Positions 1 through 8,033 of a stretch of 64,000 bases of DNA are shown here, piece after piece. The position numbers and the translations under genes are program-made. The DNA lies in NCBI GenBank assembly GCA_910588075.1, contig CAJUOS010000001.1:1-64000 (forward strand). The letters are read 5' to 3'. Source of the stretch: an uncultured Erysipelotrichaceae bacterium (GTDB taxonomy: Bacteria > Bacillota_I > Bacilli_A > Erysipelotrichales > Coprobacillaceae). Numbering within the stretch: the first letter of the stretch is position 1; every line of letters begins with the position of its first letter. Below the pieces are notes generated by a model. That model did not search any database, was not told the origin of the DNA, and saw only the letters and a list, made by a program, of their open reading frames with translations.

Positions 1-2
1 AA

Positions 3-158
3 CCAGATATCAATATCGATGTAAATGGAGATTATATAGCAGATAAGAATATAGTCAAAACATCTGATGATACTTCATTGATGATACCAATGGTTATTGG
101 AGTTGTATCATTAGTAGCTATAATATGGTTAATTGGAAAGAATAAAAGAAAAAAATAA
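3..158 (+). CDS. C-terminal end of a cell-surface protein (partial)
   Basis: Only the last 51 codons are inside the window; the gene starts upstream. The visible part has a polar stretch with KTSDDTS, then a hydrophobic segment of about 18 residues (from LMIPMVIGVV to IIWLIG), then a basic tail KNKRKK. This layout (polar motif, membrane span, positive tail) is that of a sortase sorting signal, but no LPxTG is visible just before the span. Such tails hold secreted proteins at the membrane or wall. The rest of the protein, and therefore its function, cannot be judged. A single C-terminal membrane anchor without sortase processing is equally possible. Confidence 0.6.
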   Translation, partial: PDINIDVNGDYIADKNIVKTSDDTSLMIPMVIGVVSLVAIIWLIGKNKRKK

Positions 159-191
159 ATATAACTTTTTATAAATTATCTGATTAATACA

Positions 192-220
192 TTGTTTTTC
201 AATTTAAAGTGTGTTATAGT
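192..220 (+). promoter_or_regulatory. SigA promoter of the rimP-nusA operon
   Basis: TTGTTT (192-197), a 17-base spacer and TATAGT (215-220) preceded by TG at 212-213 form an extended -10 promoter. Transcription would start near 227, giving a leader of about 63 bases that contains the hairpin at 243-264. Confidence 0.7.
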
Positions 221-242
221 GTATATGTAATAAGTGATTTAC

Positions 243-264
243 ACGAGAGGGGAAACCCTCTCGT
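243..264 (+). promoter_or_regulatory. Leader hairpin upstream of rimP
   Basis: A perfect 9-bp stem ACGAGAGGG / CCCTCTCGT closes a GAAA tetraloop and is followed by TTTATATTT. It lies in the 5' leader between the promoter and the rimP ribosome binding site, so it looks like a weak terminator or attenuator, or a leader element of the operon. As the T-run is interrupted, read-through is expected. Confidence 0.6.
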
Positions 265-289
265 TTATATTTGTTGATGGAGGAGTACA

Positions 290-751
290 ATGTTAGATAA
301 AATCACAAATTTAATTCAACCTATATTAGATGAGCATGATGTATATTTAGATGATCTTGAATATGTACAAGAGAAAAAAGAATGGTATTTAAGAATTTTT
401 ATTGAAATGAATCAAGGACATTTAGATATGGATACATGTGTAGCTGTAAGTGAAGCGATTAGTAAAACATTAGATGATGCTGATATTATTACACATGAGT
501 ATTATTTAGAAGTGTCTTCACCAGGTGCTGAAAAACCTTTGAAAACTTTGGAAAAAGTGCAACAGTCTATTGGGGAATATGTTTATATTCGATTTAAAAG
601 ACCAACTAATGGAATGGATGAGGTTCAAGGGACTATTCTTAATGTAGAAGGTGATATGATTGAACTTCAATATATGATGAAAAATATTAAGAAAAAATGT
701 ACAATACAATATCAAGATATTGCATTGATTAGATTAGCTGTTCAGTTTTAA
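290..751 (+). CDS. rimP: Ribosome maturation factor RimP
   Basis: RimP helps mature the 30S subunit in the cytoplasm. The 153-residue length matches the family, and the body carries typical features: an N-terminal segment with the core EYYLEVSSPGAEKPL and a C-terminal SH3-like segment (VQGTILNVEGDMIELQY). The start is set by GGAGGAG 6 to 7 bases ahead of ATG. It is the first gene of the conserved rimP-nusA-rnpM-ylxQ-infB-rbfA operon, ending 14 bases before nusA. Expression probably comes from the promoter at 192-220. Identification is secure from both sequence and position. Confidence 0.95.
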   Translation: MLDKITNLIQPILDEHDVYLDDLEYVQEKKEWYLRIFIEMNQGHLDMDTCVAVSEAISKTLDDADIITHEYYLEVSSPGAEKPLKTLEKVQQSIGEYVYIRFKRPTNGMDEVQGTILNVEGDMIELQYMMKNIKKKCTIQYQDIALIRLAVQF

Positions 752-765
752 GGAGGATAATGAAA

Positions 766-2199
766 ATGGCTAGTAAAAAATTTATTCAAGCTTTAGAATT
801 ATTAGAAGCAGAAAAGGGAATACAAAAAGAAGTTGTTTTAGATGCTTTAAAAGAAGCATTAGAAAAATCATATAAGAAAAATTATGCAGGTTCTGAATCT
901 ATTATTCGTGTAGAAATTAATGAAAAAACAGGAAAAATACGTTTATATGAAATTAAACATGTAGTAGATGATGTTAATGATGAAGACTATGAGTTGTCTT
1001 TAGAAGAAGCACAAATGATTAATCCTAAATATCAAGTTGGTGATGAAGTTGTTACTGAAGTTGATCCAGAAGTATTTGGACGTTTAGCTGCTATTCAAAC
1101 AAAACAATTATTAAAACAAAAAATTAGAGAAGCTGAAAAAGAAACACTTTATAATGAATATGTTGATAAGAAAGACGATATTATTACAGGAATAGTAGAT
1201 AGAGTTGAAGAACGTTTTGCTATTATTAATATAGGAAGAACTGGTGCTTTATTACCATTAAATCAACAAATTCCAGGTGAAAAGATTTATGAAGGACAAC
1301 ATCTTAAAGTTTATGTCAGTGATGTAGAAAGAAATACAAAAGGTACACATATTGGTGTTTCAAGAACAGAACCAGGTTTAGTTAAGAGATTATTTGAGAT
1401 GGAAGTTCCAGAAATATTTGATGGAACAGTAGAAGTTAAATCAGTATCTCGTGAAGCTGGAGATAGAAGTAAGATTGCTGTTTATGCTTCTAAAGAAAAT
1501 ATTGATCCTATTGGAGCTTGTGTAGGTCCTAAGGGAAGCCGTGTGAGAAATGTTGTTAATGAATTGAATGGTGAAATGATTGATATTATTGAATGGAATG
1601 AAAATCCTGCTATCTTTATTTCTCATGCTTTATCTCCTTCAGAGGTTGTTTGTGTTGATGTCAATGAAAAAGAACATACTGCTCTTGTTATTGTTCCTGA
1701 TAATCAATTATCTTTGGCTATTGGAAAAAGAGGACAAAATGCACGTTTGGCTGTTAGATTGACTGGTTGGAAAATTGATATTAAATCAGTAAGTGAAGCT
1801 AATGAAGAAGGTATTGTGTATGGACAAGATGCTGAATTTGAAAAACAATTTGAAGAAGAAATGATAAAGGATGAAGTTGTTAATAATACTGAAGAATTTG
1901 TTGATGAATTTATTGAAGAAGATGATATTTCTTTGGAAGATGAAACTTTTGATGAAAATGAAGATGAAGAAGTTAATGAAATTGAAACTGATATTGTAGA
2001 AGTAGAAGAGTCTATTGAAACAAATGAAATTCTTAACATAGAAGAAGTTGAAGAAGTTGATGAATCTGAAGATTATGTAGATGATTATGATCAATATGAT
2101 GATGAAGATGATTATGAATATGAAGAATATGATTATGATCCTAAATATGATGAAGATATTGATTATGATGAATATGATAAATATTATGATGAAAAATAG
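766..2199 (+). CDS. nusA: Transcription termination/antitermination factor NusA with acidic C-terminal tail
   Basis: NusA binds RNA polymerase and nascent RNA and controls pausing, termination and antitermination. Residues 1 to about 130 are the polymerase-binding N-domain, followed by an S1 domain (ITGIVDRVEERFAIINIG) and two KH domains (motifs VGPKGSRVRNV and IGKRGQNARLA). The last roughly 120 residues are almost entirely Asp, Glu and Tyr, an extension not found in the 371-residue B. subtilis protein. ATG at 760 is only 3 bases from AGGAGG (751-756), so ATG 766 (MASKKF, spacing 9) is preferred. The gene lies between rimP and rnpM. Confidence 0.95.
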   Translation: MASKKFIQALELLEAEKGIQKEVVLDALKEALEKSYKKNYAGSESIIRVEINEKTGKIRLYEIKHVVDDVNDEDYELSLEEAQMINPKYQVGDEVVTEVDPEVFGRLAAIQTKQLLKQKIREAEKETLYNEYVDKKDDIITGIVDRVEERFAIINIGRTGALLPLNQQIPGEKIYEGQHLKVYVSDVERNTKGTHIGVSRTEPGLVKRLFEMEVPEIFDGTVEVKSVSREAGDRSKIAVYASKENIDPIGACVGPKGSRVRNVVNELNGEMIDIIEWNENPAIFISHALSPSEVVCVDVNEKEHTALVIVPDNQLSLAIGKRGQNARLAVRLTGWKIDIKSVSEANEEGIVYGQDAEFEKQFEEEMIKDEVVNNTEEFVDEFIEEDDISLEDETFDENEDEEVNEIETDIVEVEESIETNEILNIEEVEEVDESEDYVDDYDQYDDEDDYEYEEYDYDPKYDEDIDYDEYDKYYDEK

Positions 2200-2211
2200 A
2201 GGTGAATTCTA

Positions 2212-2466
2212 ATGAGAAAAATACCTTTAAGAAAATGTGTTGCGACACAAGAACAGTTACCTAAAAAAGAATTAATAAGAGTTGTTAGAAATAAAGAGGG
2301 AGAAGTTTTTGTGGATTCTACAGGAAAAATGAATGGTAGAGGTGCTTATTTAAAGAGAAGTATAGAAGCTATTGAAATAGCTAAGAAAAAGGGTGTTTTA
2401 AAAAAATCTTTAAATGCTGATATTCCTGATTCTATTTATGAGGAGTTAAAAAATTATGTTCAATAA
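2212..2466 (+). CDS. rnpM: RNase P modulator RnpM (YlxR family)
   Basis: An 84-residue YlxR-family protein. It shows the family motifs RKCVATQEQLPKKEL near the N-terminus and GRGAYLKRS in the middle. YlxR of B. subtilis has been reported to bind RNase P RNA and modulate its activity (hence RnpM). It sits directly after nusA, 12 bases downstream, with an AGAGGTGA ribosome binding site, and its 3' end overlaps ylxQ by 11 bases, which suggests translational coupling. Function here is inferred from the family and the conserved operon position. Confidence 0.9.
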   Translation: MRKIPLRKCVATQEQLPKKELIRVVRNKEGEVFVDSTGKMNGRGAYLKRSIEAIEIAKKKGVLKKSLNADIPDSIYEELKNYVQ

Positions 2467-2758
2467 AGAAATATTTTCTTTATTGGGGTTATGTGCTCGA
2501 GCAAGAAAAGTGAGTACAGGAAGTATCCTTATTAATGACATTCGTATAGGAAAGGTTTATTTTGTTGTTATTGCTGATGATGCTAGTCTCAATGCAAAGA
2601 AGAAAATAACTGATAAATGTCATTATTATCATGTTGATTATATGATATGTGGTGATATTGATAGTATATCTCATGCAATTGGGAAAGAAAATCGTGTTGC
2701 ATTAGGAATAACAGATAAAGGTTTTGCAAATAAAATCAAATCAAAATTAGGAGGTTGA
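2456..2758 (+). CDS. ylxQ: L7Ae/L30e-family RNA-binding protein YlxQ
   Basis: A 100-residue protein of the L7Ae/L30e/S12e/Gadd45 fold, in the nusA operon at the same place as B. subtilis ylxQ. The N-terminal [14 protein letters not shown] resembles the family's RNA-contact region, and the central part ([15 protein letters not shown]) matches the fold's beta-alpha core. Family members bind kink-turn RNAs; no specific target is established for this group. ATG overlaps the end of rnpM by 11 bases, so it is probably translated by coupling. Confidence 0.85.
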   Translation: MFNKEIFSLLGLCARARKVSTGSILINDIRIGKVYFVVIADDASLNAKKKITDKCHYYHVDYMICGDIDSISHAIGKENRVALGITDKGFANKIKSKLGG

Positions 2759-2763
2759 TATTT

Positions 2764-4617
2764 ATGGCAAAAAAGAATAGTATTCAAAAGAAAAAAGGAA
2801 ATCAAAAGAAAAAATTGATTTCAAACATTCCCAATAAACAAAAGAAAGAAGAGAAAAAAATTGGTGATGGTATTGTAGAATATGAAGATGGTATCACTGT
2901 TGATGAATTGTCTCAAAAGATTGGTCAAACACCAGCTAATATTATTAAGGTTTTATTTATGTTGGGAACAATGGTTACCATTAATTCATCATTGGATGAT
3001 GAACAAGTTGAATTAATTTGTCTTGAATATGGTTACGAAGCTAAAAAGAAAATTGTTGTCAGTGAGATTAATTTTGAAGAAATTGAAATTGTTGATAATG
3101 AAGAAGATTTAGTAGATAGAGCTCCAGTTGTTACTATCATGGGGCATGTTGATCATGGTAAAACAACTTTATTAGACTATATTAGAAAATCAAAAGTTGT
3201 TGATGGAGAATTTGGTGGAATTACTCAACATATTGGTGCATATCAAGTTAAAATTAATGGAAAAAAAGTAACTTTTTTAGATACACCTGGTCATGAAGCA
3301 TTTACAGCTATGCGTGCAAGAGGAGCACAAATTACTGATATTGTTATTATTGTTGTTGCTGCTGATGATGGTGTTATGCCTCAAACAAAAGAAGCGGTTG
3401 ATCATGCTTTAGCAGCTGGTGTTCCAATTGTTGTTGCAGTTAATAAAATTGATAAAGATGGTGCTGATCCTGAACGTATTAAAGGAGAAATGAGTGAAAT
3501 AGGTCTTATGCCTGAAGAATGGGGTGGAGACACTGTTTATTGTAATATTTCTGCTAAAAAAGGAATTGGTGTTGAAGAATTATTAGAAACATTAACCGTT
3601 GTTGCTGAGCTTGCAGATTTAAAAGCAAATCCAAAACGTTATGCATATGGAAGTGTTGTTGAGGGTAGACTAGATAAAGGTCGTGGACCAGTTGCAACTT
3701 TACTTGTTCAAAATGGAACTTTAAGAACAGGTGATCCTATTGTTGTTGGAACTGCATTTGGACGTGTACGTCAAATGGTTGATGATAATGGTAGAGATTT
3801 AAAAGAAGCTGCTCCTTCTACTCCAGTTGAAATTACAGGATTAAATGAAGTCCCTGTTGCTGGTGATAAATTTATGGCATTTGAAACAGAAAAAATGGCA
3901 CGACATGTTGGTGAAGAACGTCAAAAAGTAAAACAAGAGCAAAATAGAGGAACAACTTCAGCAATGAGTTTAGATGATTTGTTTGCTCAAATTAAAGAAG
4001 GTCAAGTTGCTGATTTAAATATTATTGTTAAAGCAGATGTTAATGGAACTTCTGAAGCTGTTAAAGGTGCATTAGAGAAGATTGATATTGATGGTGCAAG
4101 AGTTAATGTTATTCGCTCAACAGTTGGTGCTATTAGTGAATCAGATGTTTTATTAGCAAGTGCATCTCGTGCTATTATTTATGGATTTAATGTGCGTCCT
4201 GATGCTAATGTTAGACGTAAAGCAGAAGAAGAAGGCGTTGAAATTAGATTGCATAATATTATTTATAAAATGGTAGAAGAAATTGAAGCTGCTATGAAAG
4301 GTATGCTTGCTCCTGAATTAGAAGAAGTGATTACTGGTCAAGCTGAAATTAGACAAGTCATTAAAGTTTCTAAAGTTGGCAATATAGCAGGATCTTATGT
4401 AACAGATGGATATATTCGTAGAGATTGTGGTATTCGTTTAATCAGAGATGGTGTTGTTATTTATGAAGGTAAACTTGCATCTTTAAAACGTTTTAAAGAT
4501 GATGCTAAGGAAGTTTCCACAGGTTATGAATGTGGTATGACAATTGAAAATTATAATGATATTAAAGAAGGAGATATCATTGAAGGTTATATCATGGAAG
4601 AAGTAGAAAGAAAGTAG
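2764..4617 (+). CDS. infB: Translation initiation factor IF-2
   Basis: IF-2 is the GTPase that delivers initiator fMet-tRNA to the 30S subunit and drives subunit joining. The 617-residue protein has a short, Lys-rich N-terminus, an IF2-N helix region ([19 protein letters not shown]), and a GTPase domain with G1 GHVDHGKTT (about residues 127-135), G3 DTPGHEA and G4 NKID. Domains II to IV follow, ending in GDIIEGY. ATG 2764 is chosen because AGGAGG (2749-2754) lies 9 bases upstream; an upstream in-frame TTG at 2755 touches the Shine-Dalgarno sequence. The gene follows ylxQ by 5 bases. Confidence 0.96.
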   Translation: MAKKNSIQKKKGNQKKKLISNIPNKQKKEEKKIGDGIVEYEDGITVDELSQKIGQTPANIIKVLFMLGTMVTINSSLDDEQVELICLEYGYEAKKKIVVSEINFEEIEIVDNEEDLVDRAPVVTIMGHVDHGKTTLLDYIRKSKVVDGEFGGITQHIGAYQVKINGKKVTFLDTPGHEAFTAMRARGAQITDIVIIVVAADDGVMPQTKEAVDHALAAGVPIVVAVNKIDKDGADPERIKGEMSEIGLMPEEWGGDTVYCNISAKKGIGVEELLETLTVVAELADLKANPKRYAYGSVVEGRLDKGRGPVATLLVQNGTLRTGDPIVVGTAFGRVRQMVDDNGRDLKEAAPSTPVEITGLNEVPVAGDKFMAFETEKMARHVGEERQKVKQEQNRGTTSAMSLDDLFAQIKEGQVADLNIIVKADVNGTSEAVKGALEKIDIDGARVNVIRSTVGAISESDVLLASASRAIIYGFNVRPDANVRRKAEEEGVEIRLHNIIYKMVEEIEAAMKGMLAPELEEVITGQAEIRQVIKVSKVGNIAGSYVTDGYIRRDCGIRLIRDGVVIYEGKLASLKRFKDDAKEVSTGYECGMTIENYNDIKEGDIIEGYIMEEVERK

Positions 4618-4629
4618 GAGTTGATTTTT

Positions 4630-4974
4630 GTGGTTATGAAAAAAGAAAAAATGGATAATATTATTCAGCGTGAACTTTCTGACATTTTAAGAACAGAAGT
4701 TAAAAATCCACAAATTGGTTTTTGTACAATTACTGAAGTTGATGTTACAAATGATTTATCTATTGCAAAAGTTTATATTTCTTTTCTTAATAAAAATGTG
4801 AAAAAGAGTATGACAGCATTAGATCATTCAAAAGGATATATACGTTCTCTTCTTGCTAAGAGATTAACAATTCGTAAATGTCCAGAATTACAATTTATAT
4901 TGGATACTTCATTAGAATATGGAAATAAGATTGAAAATATAATTAAAGATTTGAATAAAGATGAAAACTTGTGA
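4630..4974 (+). CDS. rbfA: 30S ribosome-binding factor RbfA
   Basis: RbfA binds immature 30S subunits and assists late 16S rRNA processing. The protein (about 114 residues) has the family's single KH-like fold: IIQRELSDILRTEVKNPQIG, VTNDLSIAKVYISFL and the C-terminal PELQFILDTSLEYGNKI. The start is uncertain: GTG 4630 lies 9 bases after AGGAG (4616-4620), whereas ATG 4636 is 15 bases away and an upstream TTG at 4621 is too close. It is the last gene of the operon, followed by a terminator. Confidence 0.92.
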   Translation: MVMKKEKMDNIIQRELSDILRTEVKNPQIGFCTITEVDVTNDLSIAKVYISFLNKNVKKSMTALDHSKGYIRSLLAKRLTIRKCPELQFILDTSLEYGNKIENIIKDLNKDENL

Positions 4975-4996
4975 TTATGTGAACACAAGTTTTTTA
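4964..4996 (+). terminator. Rho-independent terminator after rbfA
   Basis: AAAACTTGTG and CACAAGTTTT form a 10-bp stem followed by a T-run. It overlaps the last codons of rbfA and closes the rimP-rbfA operon. Confidence 0.85.
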
Positions 4997-5042
4997 TTTT
5001 CAATAAGATATAAGTAAAATATTTTATTTTGTTTAAAGATAG

Positions 5043-5051
5043 TGGTATAAT
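5043..5051 (+). promoter_or_regulatory. Extended -10 promoter of nagA
   Basis: TATAAT at 5046-5051 is preceded by TG at 5043-5044. No good -35 is visible at the expected distance, so this is an extended -10 type promoter for nagA. Confidence 0.5.
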
Positions 5052-5071
5052 AAAAAAAGGAGGTTATCAAA

Positions 5072-6202
5072 ATGAAAAAATGTATTATAAACGGGAAAAT
5101 AATTCTACATGATGAAATTGTAGAAAAAAATGTATTTATTGATGGAGAAAAAATTATAGAAATAAGTGATAAAGTTCCAAGTGATGAAGAGATTATTGAT
5201 GCTCATGGTCTTTATGTTTCTCCTGGTTTTGTAGATGTTCATACACATGGACGTGGAGGAAGTGATACAATGTATCCTACTTTTGATGATTTAAACACAA
5301 TTTCTAAAGCGACTTTAAAGACAGGAGTTACATCTTTTTTACCAACTACTATGACTATGCCAGTTGAAGATATTAAAAAGGCTATTGAAAATGTTTCAAT
5401 GAATAAAGATAAAGTAGAAGGAGCACAAATTTTAGGTGTTCATTTAGAAGGTCCTTTCTTTAATAAAAAGTATAAAGGTGCTCAACCTGAAGAATGTATG
5501 ATATTACCAACTATTGATAATTATTTATCATTTGTAGGTAATCATCAAGAAATTGTAAGAAAAATCTCTATTGCTCCTGAATTGGAACATTCTATTGATT
5601 TTATAAAGTATCTACAAGATAAAAGAACAGTTGTATCTTTAGGACATACAAATGCAACTTATGAAGAAGCACAACTTGCTATTGATGCTGGAGCTACTTC
5701 TGGAACACATACATATAATGCAATGACTCCACTTACACATAGAGCACCAGGAGTTGTTGGTGCAGTTATGATTAATGATAGTGTTTATGCTGAATTAATT
5801 TTAGATGGTGTTCATGTTAATTATGCTGCAGCAAAAGCTTTATTGTGTGCAAAAGGGAAAGAAAAAGTAATTTTAATTACTGATTCATTAGAAGCAGCAG
5901 GTCTTGAAAATGGTAAATATCTTTTAGGAAATCAAGATGTTTATGTAAAAGATGGAGAAGCACGTTTGATTGATGGAACATTAGCTGGAAGTATTGTTTC
6001 TATGAATGTAGCTGTAAGAAATGCATATCAACATTTGGGATTAAAATTAAATGAAGCAGTGAATTTAGCTAGTTATAACCCAGCAAGAAGTTTAGATGAA
6101 GATTTATTAGGTGAAATAAAAGAAGGTAATTATGCAGACATTATTTTCTTTGATGAAAATATAGATATTCAAAAAATAATGATAAAAGGGAACTTACGAT
6201 AG
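5072..6202 (+). CDS. nagA: N-acetylglucosamine-6-phosphate deacetylase
   Basis: NagA removes the acetyl group from GlcNAc-6-phosphate to give glucosamine-6-phosphate, in amino-sugar use and cell-wall recycling. The 376-residue amidohydrolase fold shows the metal motif HTHGRGG (His57, His59), HLEGPF (Glu126), GHTNATY (His192), GTHTYNAM (His213) and the catalytic ITDSLEAAG (Asp271). An AAGGAGG ribosome binding site precedes ATG. It is followed 9 bases later by an aldose-epimerase-like gene, and no nagB is nearby. Confidence 0.94.
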   Translation: MKKCIINGKIILHDEIVEKNVFIDGEKIIEISDKVPSDEEIIDAHGLYVSPGFVDVHTHGRGGSDTMYPTFDDLNTISKATLKTGVTSFLPTTMTMPVEDIKKAIENVSMNKDKVEGAQILGVHLEGPFFNKKYKGAQPEECMILPTIDNYLSFVGNHQEIVRKISIAPELEHSIDFIKYLQDKRTVVSLGHTNATYEEAQLAIDAGATSGTHTYNAMTPLTHRAPGVVGAVMINDSVYAELILDGVHVNYAAAKALLCAKGKEKVILITDSLEAAGLENGKYLLGNQDVYVKDGEARLIDGTLAGSIVSMNVAVRNAYQHLGLKLNEAVNLASYNPARSLDEDLLGEIKEGNYADIIFFDENIDIQKIMIKGNLR

Positions 6203-6211
6203 GAGATTTAT

Positions 6212-7090
6212 ATGGTTTTATTAAAAAATGATTTTTTAGAGATAGAGTTGAATCCTAAAGGTGCAGAGATTATTAAAATAATTGGTCAAAAAGATGGTCT
6301 TAATTATATGTGGAAAAGAGATCCTGAATTATGGGCAAGCAGTGCTCCTATTCTATTTCCAATTGTTGGAGCTTTACAAAATAATGAATGTCGTATTGAA
6401 AATAAAGTGTATTCAATGACTCAACATGGATTTTCTAGACATAATGTTTATGAAACTCATTGCATTAATGAGCATTGTGTTGAATTTGAATTAACATCTA
6501 ATGATGAAATTTTTAAACAATATCCTTATTTATTTGACTTGAAGGTTATTTATACATTGAATAATAATCAATTAGAATGTTTGTGTAAAGTAAAAAATAT
6601 AGATCAAAAAAAGATATATTTCCAAATTGGGGGACATCCAGCATTTGCGTGTCCATTGATGGAAAATGAATCAAGTAATGATTATTATATTGAATTTGAA
6701 AAAAATGAGTCATTAGAACAAAAAATTATAGATGTGGAACATAGAGGAATGTCTCATGATACAACATTACTTTTTGATAATGAAAAAAGATTTTTTGTAA
6801 GACAAGCATTATTTAATAATGATGCTATTGTAGTTAAGAATATGAAATCAAATTATGTAACATTAAAATCTTTGAATCATGATAAGTCATTACGTTTTTA
6901 TATGGAAAATTTTAATCATTTAGGTTTATGGACAAGTAAGCATGTGGGTGGACTTTTAGCTATTGAACCTTGGGTAGGACACAGTGATTATGTTGATTTT
7001 AAAGGTGAATTTAAAGATAAAGAAGGTATTGTCTCTTTAGATATTAATGAAGAATTTATTTGTAAATTTATTATTGAAATTAACCAATAA
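6212..7090 (+). CDS. Aldose 1-epimerase (mutarotase) family protein, LacX-like
   Basis: A 292-residue beta-sandwich protein of the galactose-mutarotase superfamily, which interconverts anomers of sugars or sugar phosphates. Recognisable pieces are an N-terminal NDFLEIELNPKGAEI, the central GGHPAFACP with the family's catalytic His, and the C-terminal IEPWVGHSDY. It is closest in layout to the LacX subgroup found in sugar-utilisation loci. Co-transcription with nagA (9-base gap, good AGGAG site) suggests it acts on an amino sugar or related hexose, but the substrate cannot be read from sequence. Confidence 0.8.
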   Translation: MVLLKNDFLEIELNPKGAEIIKIIGQKDGLNYMWKRDPELWASSAPILFPIVGALQNNECRIENKVYSMTQHGFSRHNVYETHCINEHCVEFELTSNDEIFKQYPYLFDLKVIYTLNNNQLECLCKVKNIDQKKIYFQIGGHPAFACPLMENESSNDYYIEFEKNESLEQKIIDVEHRGMSHDTTLLFDNEKRFFVRQALFNNDAIVVKNMKSNYVTLKSLNHDKSLRFYMENFNHLGLWTSKHVGGLLAIEPWVGHSDYVDFKGEFKDKEGIVSLDINEEFICKFIIEINQ

Positions 7091-7099
7091 TGACAAAAT

Positions 7100-7130
7100 A
7101 TGCTTTTAGCTTATGTTAAAATAAAAGCAT
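7100..7130 (+). promoter_or_regulatory. Inverted repeat around the promoter of the cse60-like gene
   Basis: ATGCTTTTA (7100-7108) and TAAAAGCAT (7122-7130) form a perfect 9-bp inverted repeat. Between and into the right arm lies an extended -10, TGT followed by TAAAAT (7114-7122). Transcription would start close to the ATG at 7129, so the mRNA may have almost no leader. Confidence 0.45.
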
Positions 7131-7302
7131 GAAGATTAAAATAATTGAAAAAACACATGAATTAGATTTACAAGATGCACTGAATGATTTTATAGAAACA
7201 GATGATCCTGATATTAAAGAAATGTATTATTCAGTTGCAATGACTTCACATAATGGCAATTTAGAATATAGTTTTAGTTGTATGATAGTATATTCAGCAT
7301 GA
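7129..7302 (+). CDS. Cse60-like small sporulation-associated protein
   Basis: A 57-residue protein that resembles the B. subtilis Cse60 family: an N-terminal KIKIIEKTHELDLQDALNDF, a central YSVAM segment and an ending of the form SFSCMIVYSA. Cse60 of B. subtilis is expressed under SigE during sporulation; its molecular role is not known. No Shine-Dalgarno sequence precedes the ATG, and a -10 element lies 6 bases upstream, so it may be translated from a leaderless mRNA. The window's other sporulation genes make the assignment plausible, but it rests on a short sequence. Confidence 0.65.
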   Translation: MKIKIIEKTHELDLQDALNDFIETDDPDIKEMYYSVAMTSHNGNLEYSFSCMIVYSA

Positions 7303-7339
7303 TAATTTGCCATAATAGTATATGGAGGTGAAAGTTATC

Positions 7340-7489
7340 ATGGCTAAAGATGTAAAATGTAGTGTTGATTCTTGTAAGTATAATTGTGATGGATGTTGTG
7401 AAGCTAGTTGTATCAAAGTAGGAAATTGTCATTGTAAAAAAGCAAAAGATGTTGCTGAAACTGCATGTGATACATTTGAATTAAAATAA
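7340..7489 (+). CDS. DUF1540 domain small Cys-rich protein
   Basis: A 49-residue protein with nine cysteines. The pattern VKCSVDSCKYNCDGCCEASC followed by GNCHC and ETACDTF is that of DUF1540, short Cys-rich proteins common in Clostridia and related spore-formers and thought to bind a metal, probably zinc. A strong GGAGGTG site lies 9 bases before ATG. It is followed directly by a terminator, so it is a short unit. The function is unknown; some spore-formers carry this domain in spore-coat-associated proteins. Confidence 0.85.
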   Translation: MAKDVKCSVDSCKYNCDGCCEASCIKVGNCHCKKAKDVAETACDTFELK

Positions 7490-7509
7490 AGGCTATTATA
7501 GCCTTTTTT
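7488..7509 (+). terminator. Terminator after the DUF1540 gene
   Basis: AAAGGCTA / TAGCCTTT with a 3-base loop, followed by T-run. It overlaps the stop codon of the DUF1540 gene. Confidence 0.85.
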
Positions 7510-7523
7510 CATTATTTAAAGCA

Positions 7524-7532
7524 TGTTATAAT
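7524..7532 (+). promoter_or_regulatory. Extended -10 promoter of the lipoprotein gene
   Basis: TGT directly followed by TATAAT (7527-7532). The -35 region falls in the terminator T-run and is not informative. Confidence 0.55.
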
Positions 7533-7547
7533 AATGTGGGTGATGAT

Positions 7548-8033
7548 ATGAAAAAAAATATATTCATATGTTTCATATGCTTACTTTTTTGTGGATGTAC
7601 TACTCGTTTAACAAAAGAGGAGAAACAGTTTTTTATATATGATGATATGAAGGAGAAATTAGTGAATCAAATACAATTTGATGAAACTATGGATTGTCAA
7701 GTTTCTCTTGTCTATAACAAATTAAATGATGGTTATAGATATGATATAATTATATATCAACCTTTAAAAGACATGTATTACATAAATGCTATGTGTTATG
7801 CTGAAGAAAGCTTAAATCAAATGTGTCCCAATATTGGTATATTTGATGATGAAAATTATCATTTAAAGAAAGATTATGTTAATAAAAAAGAAGGATTTTA
7901 TAAAGGAATACAATTATCAGGAATTGTTAAAATGAAAAGAAAAATTAAATTATATATAAGTTATTATACTGATATAAAAAGAACAAAGAAAATAGAAAAA
8001 TATATTGAGGTTTTAGAAAATGAGATTAGATAA
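7548..8033 (+). CDS. Small lipoprotein of unknown function
   Basis: A 161-residue protein starting with a short basic end (MKKN) and a hydrophobic core, then a lipobox-like FCGC at about residues 14-17, so it is probably lipidated and held outside the membrane. The mature part has no motif I recognise; it is rich in Tyr, Lys and Asp and contains five or six predicted beta-strands. ATG 7548 is preferred to a GTG at 7536 because GGGTGAT lies just ahead of it. It overlaps the following pseudouridine synthase gene by 14 bases, but this says little about its role. Confidence 0.65.
   Translation: MKKNIFICFICLLFCGCTTRLTKEEKQFFIYDDMKEKLVNQIQFDETMDCQVSLVYNKLNDGYRYDIIIYQPLKDMYYINAMCYAEESLNQMCPNIGIFDDENYHLKKDYVNKKEGFYKGIQLSGIVKMKRKIKLYISYYTDIKRTKKIEKYIEVLENEIR

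Noticed and set aside
760-765. ATG 760 as the nusA start
   Set aside because: It lies only 3 bases from AGGAGG, while ATG 766 has spacing 9 and gives the usual N-terminus.
1704-2094. Minus-strand ORFs opposite the nusA tail
   Set aside because: They mirror the repetitive GAA/GAT codons of the acidic tail and have no ribosome binding site; shadows.
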